From the NCBI GenBank assembly GCA_028671895.1, contig CM053796.1:42998860-43062859 (forward strand): a stretch of 64,000 nucleotides of DNA. Reading direction: 5' to 3'. Below are positions 36,436-46,933 of the stretch, one piece after another (position 1 is the first letter of the stretch; every line of letters starts with the position of its first letter). Source of the DNA: Oenanthe sinensis (lineage: Eukaryota > Streptophyta > Magnoliopsida > Apiales > Apiaceae). Both the position numbers and the translations under genes were made by a program. A model generated the notes under the pieces. It did not search any database and was not told the origin of the DNA. It saw only the letters and a list, made by a program, of their open reading frames with translations.

Positions 36436-36987
36436 TACGACAATTTTTTTTTTTGAAATCAAAGGAATTTCATTAAAGCAAAGAGGATTCATTCAAAATT
36501 GTCTCCAACACGCTTTTCGGAGTAGACTCAAATACTTTGTAGCTATTAAGCGAGCACGGGATCCTAGCCATTAGATGGGCCGCCTTGTTTGCTAGCTTTC
36601 TAACATGAACTACCACTATATCATTTCTCCTCGAAAGAGCTGTCCTACATGCTCCTAAAACGCTTCCCACCTCTAGTTGGTACTGACGATTTTTGTGCAG
36701 GGCATTCACAACCAGCAATGCATCCGTCTCGATGGTGACATGTTGATAAGGCATTTCGAACAACCAGGATAGAGCCTTATGTACTTCTATTGCCTCGGCT
36801 TCAAGAACCGGCACTGAGCTGAGCCTGCTATCTTCACACTCTTTCCTCTCAGGAACTGACCGTTGTGGTCTCGAAGGATCATACTAATCAAATAAAAATT
36901 AGCTCCAGGAAAAACAGAAGCATCTACATTAAGCTTAAACTGTCCCACTGTAGGAGAAGTGCACTTGATATTGTTTATTATGTCCTC
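36436..36987 (-). mobile_element. 5'-truncated LINE ending in a poly-A tail, RNase H remnant
   Basis: On the minus strand the ORF 36814-36473 encodes an RNase H-like domain: LEAEAIEVHKALSWLFE, the VTIETDALLVVNAL strand-helix, and HVRKLANKAAHLMA. This is the C-terminal domain of plant L1-type LINE polyproteins. A run of at least 12 T at 36442 on the plus strand is the poly-A tail. AATATTAATT occurs at both edges (36426-36435 and 36988-36997). Reverse transcriptase is absent, as expected for a 5'-truncated LINE. Confidence 0.82.
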
Positions 36988-37074
36988 AATATTAATTGTA
37001 TGATTTTTTTTAAAAAGTGTTTAAGTTCTCAAATTAGTTTTTAAAATGAATCCAAAAATTATATCATATGTTTT

Positions 37075-38744
37075 CTTTTTGCTAAGTTGCATATATATTT
37101 TATAAATAAGAGATGGATTTTAGCTTCACTCGACCCTCAAGGGTAATGTCATGAGCGCCCAAAGGCTTAACAAACCAAGTTTAGCAATATTGTTGGACAA
37201 TCCAACAAATAACAAACAACAAACACAATTACAGCATACAAGATGTTCAAATAGAAACAACATTCATAAAACCCAACAAAGACAATGCTAAAGATAGGAA
37301 CATCAAATTTTTGGCAACCTCCGGCGTTTGGCTGAATTCCAATGGCCAACTCTCTCATTGAGAGAACAGGGGTTCAGGAGGATGTCGGTCACCAGGCGGG
37401 GGAAACTCTTGTCATTGGACTGGAAGTAGGAGCCATCTGCTTCTCAAACAACATTACATTGGTAAGAGTTATCACAAGAGAGAACCTGCACAGAATCAAA
37501 AACAGAGAGATTGTTCTTCTGGGAAACATGTCTCTTCCCCAGCATCCTTGAAGACCTAGCTACATCAACCTCCAACAAATGAACAGTAACACGGTAGGGT
37601 AGGCAAAACAGGGGAAGGGGCTTCATTAAGGAGAGACTTTCGAAAGGGCATGATATCTAAAAACAGGGCAGAAGGCATGAGAATGGTCACTGGAGAAGCA
37701 TATTGGGCAAAGGTCATCAAGAGTGATATATTTAACCAGAACTCGACTCATATAGCTGCTAGAATGGCCAAGTAGGAGAACCAACACAACAAAGGGTTTC
37801 AGATTAAGTGCACCGACTTGAACCAAGACAAAGGCATGTGTAGGTTCTAGGTTTTGGAGTTTCAGTCAAGTTTTCTCAGCAATGGCCTTTGGCTTACCAA
37901 TATCATCACAAATAACAAGAATCCCATCAACAGTCCAAAAAGCATAAGGCACATTAAGGAGAGCAATCCAAGTATCTTGTTTGGTAGAGGGAAGACGTTG
38001 GACATGCTCATACCAAGGGTTTAGGAACATTTTAATGTTACCTATCTCTAAGTAACTGAATCTCAAAATCTTCCTATAGGACTCATAGGTATCAAACATT
38101 AAGACATAGTTACCATTGTAGTGGCTTAAAACCTAAACAAGACCTAGACTAGAGTAGTTTTTGAGGAGGGAGTCATGGATATCATGCAAGTTTAAACCAT
38201 TAACAAAGTCGAAATATCCTAAGCAACAACGATTCCAAACATCCTTTGACAGATCAAATAACTCGTTAGAGGGCTTAATACATAGCTCATCACTTGACTT
38301 GTATTGAAATTTCGGAAGTGGTCGACGTGCATCAATGCTGACCTTGGAGGTGTTCAACTCTTGTAAATCGAAGCGAGCTTGGTTGAAGAAGCCTTCTCTA
38401 GTTGAGGCTTGTTCTGAATGAGGGGGTGGGTCATGGGCTTGAGTATTCCTACACTGGTTTCCTCGAGGAATCGAAGAGGCAGGTGTAGAGTTCTTGCAAG
38501 GAGCAGATCTAGGACAAGAAACCGTCAGGACATAACGGGAAAAGCCAACATTATCGCAAATAGAGCGCGGATTATCAAAAGAGCTCGGAAAAGACGAAGA
38601 CCTTTCCAGAGAGAAGGAGACAAGAGGGGGAAGGCTAGGGGAGGTGAGGAGGAATGGGAAAGAGAAAAGAAAGTTAGGGTAAGAAAGGGGGAGAGGGTTG
38701 GGAGAGAAAACGACTCTCATTTGACCTTGCTATCTCTGTCAAGG
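37075..38744 (-). mobile_element. LINE derivative with ORF1 only (DUF4283 and zinc knuckle), no reverse transcriptase
   Basis: The 16-bp sequence TTATATCATATGTTTT lies at 37059-37074 and 38745-38760, so 37075-38744 is one insertion. Reading minus, one frame from 38720 to 37626 carries a Ser/Pro-rich N-terminus. It is followed by a DUF4283-like part (LEIGNIKMFLNPWYEHVQ..., DTWIALLNVPYAFW, DDIGKPKAIAEKT) and a CX2CX4HX4C zinc knuckle (CPICFSSDHSHAFC). These are the nucleic-acid-binding modules of plant LINE ORF1. At least two stops interrupt the frame, but no frameshift is needed. The remaining 550 bp to the 3' end hold no reverse transcriptase or endonuclease. Confidence 0.8.
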
Positions 38745-38760
38745 TTATATCATATGTTTT

Positions 38761-39425
38761 GATTGTATGTATTTTATTAAATATAATGACTTTATGTATT
38801 TAATTAAATCTCATCCATTAATATTTTCAAATCCACATCATCACTAATATCATATCATTTAAAAACAATTTTTTATACTCCTGACGTTACTTTACAACTA
38901 AACATATCATGGTCCAAATTATATGCAAATTGAATTAGAATCAACTTAACCCAAACCAATCCAAGAAAATATTAAACGAATTAGTATATTTTAGTCAAAA
39001 TTTCCAACCCGTTTACGGGCCTAATTAAATGACAAATCATGTACTAGAAACAACTTAGCATTACAGCGTTATATAGATACAAGATCCAGAAGCAACTAGA
39101 TGGTTAAACAACCTAGAGTATGTGTATGTCCATGCAGTTGGATGAAAATGGATTGGGTTGGTTGGTAGCTAGAAGTTAAGGGTCAAAATCATACGAAGTT
39201 TACACTCCATCAACTTGTCATGCACAACCATGCATACAATTATCATTTCCCAACAGACAAGGCTCTCTCTCTTTTTTTATCAATCACCAAATTACTTTTC
39301 AAGATTATTCAAGTGTGCTTTAAATACGTAAGAGTAATATTTTAAAACGGAGGGATCGATCATAATTCGTAATCAACCACCACCATGTGTTTGGCCATGT
39401 GCTTGTCACCAAACAACACTTATTA
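38761..39425. other. Intergenic DNA
   Basis: AT-rich, nothing coding seen. Confidence 0.5.
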
Positions 39426-39778
39426 GAGCACCCACAATGGGGTGCCCATTTCCCACCTCGGGAAGAACAATTAGGACATGGGCAAAAATAAGTTGTCCAC
39501 TAACGCTGGAGTGTAATTATTAGTTGGGTAGGTGGACACTTCGGTGGCCAATGGCCAAGTCTGCTACGCACGATTTTTGAGACAGTCATTTAAGTTTTTA
39601 TGTGTATAAAAAATATATATAGAGTTTGATTGTTATGAAAAAGTAATATTAAAATCAGAAACTGGGCATACACCATTGGAGGTTAATGATCAACTTTTGT
39701 TGCCGCACAACTTTCGCTTGCTTGTCACAATTATCTGACAAAAAAACTGGAATTGGGCATCTTGCATTAAAGATGCTC
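39426..39778. mobile_element. MITE with GAGCAYC termini
   Basis: The left end GAGCACCCACAATGGGGTGC matches, in inverted sense, GAGCATCTTTAATGCAAGAT at the right. TTA is on the left and TTG on the right, so a Harbinger-type target copy may have mutated. This GAGCA-CC-x-AATG end is common among plant MITEs. Confidence 0.55.
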
Positions 39779-40066
39779 TTGGTTACTACAATGGACAAAG
39801 CGTACTGTTGTCTAATATTGCAAATGCGGGTTGGCTTCATGGACCATATAAATTATACACATTTATATCCTATATAAAGATATCGGGTTATTTTTTATTA
39901 TATATAAAGATAATGATAAATTAATCTAATATTAATAGGATAGATTTACAAAAAAAAAATTGTATCGGGAAATTTTTAAATTAAGATAATTTCGACTTCT
40001 CTGAAATCCCAATTTAAAAAAATATGGATGTACTATATAACAAGCAAACCGGAAACATGACTAATA

Positions 40067-40316
40067 CTCCCTCCGTCCCATTCAATTGTATACGTTTTTT
40101 TTTCACTGCCCGACACGCATTTTAAGGTAACTATACAGTATAGTTCCATAACTTATTTTTAAATTTTTTTTTTTTGTATAAAAATTTAACAATCCTATTT
40201 TTATACAAAAAAAGAAAATTTTAAAAATAAGTTATGAATCTATCTTTAAAATGCACCTTAAAATGCGTGTCACGCTCCCGTCCCCCAATATATACTACTC
40301 CATGGGACAGAGGGAG
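40067..40316. mobile_element. Stowaway-type MITE
   Basis: CTCCCTCCGTCCCATTCAAT at the left and GGGACAGAGGGAG at the right, with TA flanks (40065-40066, 40317-40318). Long internal complementarity, for example CATAACTTATTTTTAAATTT against AAAATAAGTTATG. Confidence 0.88.
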
Positions 40317-40369
40317 TATATATTTATTTGAACTTTTGACGGAAAATCATTGAAACGGGTGTATAAATG

Positions 40370-40595
40370 ATATTTCCTCTGTTTTTTTCAAATTTATTAT
40401 TTTAATTTTTAGTACACATATTGAGATATTTTGATTGTATAATAAAAATTATTATTTTTATTTAATTTTTTTTATAAATTAAAGTTTTAGTTACATATTT
40501 TTATTTAAAAATGAAAAACAATAATTTTAATTATATAAACAAAACTCTTTGTCAGAAAGTCAAACTTAAACAAAAAAAACAAAGTGAATAATAAT
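40370..40595. mobile_element. Degenerate Stowaway-like MITE
   Basis: TATTTCCTCTGTTTTTTTC at the left is roughly mirrored by AAAAAAAACAAAGTGAATA at the right. The ends are diverged and the limits are approximate. Confidence 0.4.
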
Positions 40596-40703
40596 GTAGG
40601 AACTAGGAATAAAAGCTAGGTATGCAGTGGGAGACGGTATGACAGAGAAACATGGGTGGATCCAATTTCGTAACTCCTAACCACTATATCCTTCTATTTA
40701 TTA

Positions 40704-40963
40704 CTCCCTCCGTCTCTTATTACTTTTCCTGTTAATCATGTGCACGCTTGCCAACACACACTTTTTGATCGTTAATATCTTTAATTTCGTATTAGTATTA
40801 AATATAAAAAATTTATTGTATTAAAGTACTCACAAATACGAATCAAACAAAATCACTCATGACTATATTTTGTCTTACAAATTATGTGTAAATTAGTAGT
40901 CAATCGCTTACAATGAACAGTACAAAAAGTCAAAACCGGAAAAATATTTTGAGACGGAGGGAG
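40704..40963. mobile_element. Stowaway-type MITE
   Basis: CTCCCTCCGTCTCTTATTAC on the left and ATATTTTGAGACGGAGGGAG on the right, flanked by TA (40702-40703 and 40964-40965). Confidence 0.9.
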
Positions 40964-40965
40964 TA

Positions 40966-42151
40966 ACGTTTAAATTGATTAGACAGACAATGATTAAACG
41001 GTATCATTACATATACACATGCATGTATCTATATATAAAATATAAAGATATTTTATAATATAAGATAAATCTTTCTTCTAAATTTTGAATCTCATTTAGT
41101 ATTATACTATTATTGTTGCAGCGCCAGCATCAACAGTTTTTTATTAAAAAATAATTAAAAAATAATTTAGTGAAAATTAAAATAATTGTCTGAAAATATA
41201 TTTTTAATTTAAAATTTAATGTTAAATAAAACATTTACCCATATTTAAAAAAAAATGTTTTTCAACTTTTCTATAAGTAATTATAAATTTTATTATTAAA
41301 CGTCAATAAAAATACTTTTCTTATATTATATTTGAAAACAAGTAGTATATCACAATTTTTTTATCAAATAATTATCTAATACTCTACTTTTTAACAATAT
41401 TTTTTTAATAATAATTTTTCTTATGAGACAACAATTTTGTATAATAAATCAAACCTACACTTAAACAGGTTCATGGTAAGAGAGATCTTGGCCCGGTTTG
41501 GAAAATCACATCAGTAATTTATAAATTAAAAATTACATACAATTTTTAACTACTTATAAGATAAGTCAAGCGAACTTCTTGATTTTAGTTCTCTCTTAAT
41601 CTTAATGTTCTCTAAATTTTAATATAAATATTACAGCAAATAATTATTTTAAAAATTATTTCAACTTTCAAATACAGTAGAGTAACTGATAATTTAATAT
41701 CAAATATGAGATAATATAGAAGAGGATATTCATTACTATAATTAGAAATTTACTCCCACCCAAAGCCAACCACGTTATTAAAGTTCTATATACGTTACGT
41801 TCATAATATAAACCCACCCTGGAACTATATATTTTATTTTTATGATAATTATTGTTCCATCTATTATCTTATTGGATAAGAATAATTTTTTTTATAAAGT
41901 ATTTAGTTTATATTCAATAATTTTTTATTTTCATTTCGAAATATTTTTTAATCCCTTCTCTAGTCAATTAGTCATCCCCACTAAAAACAGACGTTCCGTA
42001 AAAAAACAAATACTTTAATAAAGACGTTATAAAAAAACAACTCCTTTTGATTCTTACTACTAGAGTGGGCTAATTTTTGTAACAATAATAATTTATGTAT
42101 TATTATAATTATGAGTAGTAATTTTTGCCATTTTGGTAATTAATTTAGGGT
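40966..42151. other. AT-rich intergenic DNA
   Basis: No gene recognised; long A/T tracts only. Confidence 0.5.
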
Positions 42152-43666
42152 AGTGATATATGGGCACCCTAAAGTTATTTTTGCACACACTAATTCTCTT
42201 TTGGACTAAATTACCCATTATCTTTCGTTTGGTCTATATTTTTTAGTCTTTTCTTTCATTTTAAAATTTAATATCTTGTTTATATTTTAATATGACCATC
42301 ATAATATGGGGTAAAACCTTTCCTAGGAATTAAATTAAGAACGCGAGAAAATAAAATTCAAAATATAACAAATAAATTATAACAAGTTAACAAATAAATC
42401 TCATGTACATAAGTGGAGCGTGAATCGGTTCAGGGTGATTTTTGGATAAAAATAAAATTGAAACTACATATTCTCATTTTTGTTGAATTTAAAAACCGAA
42501 ACCATAGGTCCAATTTCGGTTGAAAAACTTCATCAGTTACTGTCATTTCAGTTTAAAAAAAAACATACAAAAAAACCTCGATAAATTATAGCCTTGGGAC
42601 CAATAAATTTTATTAATTTATTGATATTATTAAATTATTGAGATAATATTTACATTAACTCTATTATGTTGGGATATAATTTTTTTATTAATTAATAAAG
42701 ATTGTTAATTTATCGAGTATTAATGTATCAAAATTTTACTGTATTACATAAAATTTATAAAACAAAGAAAGATTTAAATTCAATTTCGAATTCTACTCAT
42801 GCACAATAAACTTGGTGGCTAGAGCCGTTAATACCATCTAAAGAATGACAGTAACATTAACATGAAATAAAAAGAAGGTATAATCTCACATCCCTAACTC
42901 ACATCCCTCCATAAACTAACCATAAAAAGCAAACCAAAACAACGAATAACTATAATTTAGGCATATCATGTTTGTACATTTTATTTTTCAAAAAAAATAT
43001 AACTTATATAAATTTATTTTATTAATCAGATTTTCAGTTTTTTTGGTTCGGTTTAAGCCACAATTGTGATTATTAATTTTTTTGATTTCAGTTTTCGGTT
43101 CGTATTTAGATGGATCGGTTTTCATCGATTTTTAGGGATTTAGATTTCGAATTCGGATTTTTTTGATTTTTTGTTCAAATCACTAAATTATAAACAATAT
43201 AATAAATGTTATTTACCAAAAAATATGATTTTTTAAAGTTTTTTTTTGGGATTTTATCTTTTTCTAAAAATATTTGTGAAAATACTATTCAACCAGAATT
43301 AATCAATATACAACTAAAATTCGAGGTTGATTTTAGTTGAATTCGAGATTGAATGTAATTGCATAAAATCTTCGAGTTTGCATGTAGTTGTATGTAATAT
43401 AAAAAAGATGTATTTTTGCAAATTATTTTTGAAAAAAATATATTTTTGCAAATTAAAAGGTATTTTTACAAGTTTCTTTAAAAAATGATGATATTTTTGT
43501 AGCAATATTTTTAACCTAGGCATTTATGAAAAAATTCCTTTAATAAAATGAAAAAAGGCTTAAAAAACAATTAGGTGAAAAATTAAATGTACAAGAGAAA
43601 ATAATCTCATACTTTAGTCCAAAATAAAATTAGGGTGTAGATAAATAATTTTGGATATAAATCACC
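42152..43666. mobile_element. 1.5-kb non-autonomous DNA element with about 60-bp imperfect TIRs (candidate)
   Basis: AGTGATATATGGGCACCC and the nearby TTTTGGACTAAA at the left are mirrored in inverted order by TTTAGTCCAAAAT and TTATATTTAAATCACC-like sequence at the right (43612-43666). The interior has CGGTTT/TTCGGTT-rich DNA and a nested MITE but no transposase. No clear target duplication is visible, so the superfamily (perhaps MULE) is unassigned. Confidence 0.45.
42566..42743. mobile_element. Mariner-like MITE nested in the larger element
   Basis: TACAAAAAAACCTCGATAAA at the left and, on the other strand, TACAGTAAAATTTTGATA at the right. Further inside, ATAAATT...TTGATATTATTAAATT and AATTAATAAAGATTG are partly complementary. 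The left flank is CA and the right flank TTA, so a TA duplication is unclear. Confidence 0.5.
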
Positions 43667-44329
43667 GAACTTACTTTCCCGCAAAAGAAACGGAATGGAG
43701 TGGATTAATGTGGGACCAGACAGTGTTTGACTGGATAAGGAATGGAAGAATCTTTACACCTCACATCCAGCTCACTCCACTTGTACCCTATAGAAAACCC
43801 TAGAAACACACACCCACACAGAGCTAGCTGCTATCTAAAGTCAATTGATCCACCCTCAAACCAATTTTCCCATTTGTTAGTTGTTACTTGTTACTGCTTA
43901 TCAGCATAATTTCATGATATAGATCAAGATTAAGCTGAAATGGTGATAAATAAAAATTGAAATTAAGTAAATTTATTGTGATAAAATTTATAATGGAAGG
44001 ATATTGTAGAATGAATATAATATTGATATAGTACTGTTGAAATTGATTAAAAAATATATAGAATATATGATTCATGTCTACAAATTTAAAACATATAGAA
44101 TCATTTTATGCGAGAGGCATCAAGTGCTTAGTCGAGGTCATTTATTTTTGATGATTTGTTTAATTATAATGACTCAACTATACAACGTTAATTCTTATAA
44201 ATTAGACAAGAGAATCTTTAGGATTTTTCACCCAAAAAAATCACTAGGTACTTGTACTCGAGGCACTAATCTTTTTTAATTACTAAAATTGCAATCCAAT
44301 ATGGCCCTATTCTAGTCACTAAAGAGATA
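43667..44329. other. Intergenic DNA with a GC-richer promoter-like patch
   Basis: Around 43675-43870 base composition rises, with AGAAAACCCTAGAAACACAC followed by CACACAGAGCTAGC. This looks like a plant 5' leader, but no ORF follows closely. It may belong to a distal leader exon of the lipase gene, some 3 kb downstream. Confidence 0.35.
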
Positions 44330-44575
44330 CTCTTTGGGTCTCAAAATAATTGTGTTCTTTCTATTTTTATTAGTCAAATTGATCAAATTTTGACCGAATA
44401 TTTACATAATAAAATATTAAAAAATATATCATTAAAAAATATATTTAATAAACTTTAAAAAATAATTTTTAGTTTTTGAAAAATGTAAAAAAAATAATTT
44501 TTAATTTACAGTAAAAATTGGGTCAATTTGACCGCACATAAATCAAATAAGACACATATTTTGAAATGGAAGGAG
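44330..44575. mobile_element. Stowaway-type MITE
   Basis: CTCTTTGGGTCTCAAAATAA on the left and CATATTTTGAAATGGAAGGAG on the right form imperfect TIRs; TA flanks both ends (44328-44329 and 44576-44577). Confidence 0.75.
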
Positions 44576-44577
44576 TA

Positions 44578-45080
44578 TATGTCTGAATAATTTAATGACT
44601 TATTTGGAACATGAATTTCATTTAAAATTTTACATTTGATAAAATGATATGTTTAAATTATTATAAAAATTTGAATTTAAATTTCATTTAAATTTTAAGA
44701 CATTCAAATATTAATATTAAAAATTTGAAATATTTCTCCTCCCACTTGCTAGTAGTAAGTCTTCTTACCCTGCTAATCTTGTTCTTTCTAAAATTAGTCT
44801 CAAAGTCTATGTCTATATCTATCCATCTATCTATCTCATACACACATCTTTCGTGTTATTTAATTTCTCAATTGAAATCTCTTTTTGGATCAATTTTATG
44901 TACTTTCTTATACTATTATTTTGCGATTATATATTTTGTGACTATTAATTCTAATTTTCAAAAGAGATTGTTTTTTTTAGATGTATGTTATTAAATAAAT
45001 ATTGGTTCTTGTTGAATTCTTAATGACTTTAACGAATATATTTGTAGAAATTTTATATTCTCATATCCGAATCTCTCTTT

Positions 45081-45149
<69 letters not shown>

Positions 45150-46933
45150 ATTTTCTTTTTTTTCTAATAGAATTTCTTGTTATTTTTCAACTCTCCTTTC
45201 TTAAAGAATTATAACGAAATTTTAGCTTGAGATCATGTATTTTGTTTGATTTTATGCTTAATCGAGGCTTGTCTTTTGTGAAATTGGATTATATTTATAA
45301 ATTTATTGTTGTTCTTCAGTCTTAGTATTATTGTTGGAACTGTAAATTGATTTGTCATTGTTTTGTCCTTGTTATAATTAAAGTTCTTGACAGTGTTGTT
45401 CTTCTCACTATTCTAAACTTTTGATTGAGTATGCATGTTATGATTACTCGAGTTCTTGTATATATGCATCAATTTGATCTCGTGGTTAGTTTATATTTTT
45501 AGATTTAAATGACTGCAGTTGATTCTCGGCCACTAATCTTTATAATTTATTTTGTACTATTTATTGGCGACCATGATTGATGACATATATTTTTGGATCT
45601 TCAAGATAATCAAGTGCCATATTTGATGGCTTATTGTTTAATCTTGTGCCATATTGTTGGATTATTTTTTGATAATGTGCCATATTGATGGCTTATCCAT
45701 TTCACATGTGATTTTTATACTTAAAATTTTATGTTATATTTTTAATAAAAATTATGTTTTAATAAGGTTAACCTTTTTTTTATTTTTAAGTTTATTAGCT
45801 GAATTTTATTTATGTTTTATTATACATTACTACTTTAATAGTTTTAAATGATTTTAATGAATATAAGTTACACATATTCATATTTATTACTCATTAAATA
45901 GTCATTATTACCTTTTATTTAATTGAGTTATTTTACCTTAATTTGAAAGTTTTTGAATTTTGGATAGATATATTTATTCTATTATGTATCTAATCAAAAG
46001 AAATTTCCTTTTGGTTAGATTTTTCCTTTTAAATTTGATTTTGTATTATTATTTCATGTGTTATTATTGTAAAATATATATAATAGTATTTTTACTTATT
46101 TTGATGTGGAATTAATTATTATTTTTTGGAATTTTGATGCGGTATTAATTATTTTTTTGTATTTTCATGGCAGATGTTCTATATTCAGACATTAAAGTTT
46201 TATTGTCTAAATATGCAGAGACATCTTGATAAATTTTCTTAAATGAAAGAATTCCGTTTTTACTTGATTGTATTTCGGTACAAATCATTCCACCAAGGTT
46301 ATTCTGGAAAAAAAATTTCATATAAAATCTACGTTTCAAAACATAACTGTTTTCTTACGGGACCTACACGTTTAATCTTTGTTGTTGGAGGCGGGTTTCT
46401 CTAGACACGTGCCAATAATACAACCAAAACTATTTTATTTTATTTTTGATTATTTCTTTTCATATTTGGGACCCTTGTATATAACTACTGTATATAAGAC
46501 TATAAGTACAAGGCATTAGCCGGGGACTTGACCAAGAAAGCCACCTTGAATAATAAGTCTTTTTTCTCATGCATATACATCTTATATATTGACATATTGT
46601 GACATAAACACACACATCACACACATATATATAAGAGTTTTTCCCTTGGTTTTGTGAGGTAAGCCACAAGAAATTTGAGATAAACAATTTGTTCCATAAC
46701 AAAAGATCAAATTTTGATCAAAAGGGACTCATCATTTCTGCAAAACAAAGGATTTGATCAAGGGTTTTCATTGTTCTTGAAACATACTTTTTCTTTGAAA
46801 AATTTGTGTACATCACTGCAGCACATCCTTCTTCAACAACCAGGAGAAGGCTCTGTTCTGGAATATATATATATATATATAGTTACTAGATTATATATAC
46901 AAAAGATCCATTTTTTATTGGTTGGTGGGAGAT
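44578..46933. other. AT-rich upstream region of the lipase gene
   Basis: It includes the TC/TA microsatellite (45078-45151), another TA run at about 46862-46880 within the probable leader, and TATA-like motifs near 46479-46498. No independent gene is recognised. Confidence 0.5.
45078..45151. repeat. (TC)n(TA)n compound microsatellite
   Basis: A run of TC dinucleotides passes directly into a long TA tract with one TTTA interruption. Confidence 0.95.

Noticed and set aside
36436..38744. A single LINE spanning both pieces
   Set aside because: Each piece has its own target duplication (10 bp and 16 bp), so two insertions fit better.
38418..38762. Plus-strand Arg/Lys-rich ORF
   Set aside because: It is antisense to the LINE ORF1 Ser/Pro-rich region; composition comes from the opposite strand.
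39655..39877. Short ORFs on both strands
   Set aside because: They overlap the GAGCA MITE and each other; no support as genes.
44725..45214. Hydrophobic ORFs around the TC/TA repeat
   Set aside because: They are made of AT-rich and microsatellite DNA, with no family resemblance or splice context.
46922..46933. Upstream extension of the lipase start
   Set aside because: The extra codons begin with TTG; the first ATG in frame is 46934.
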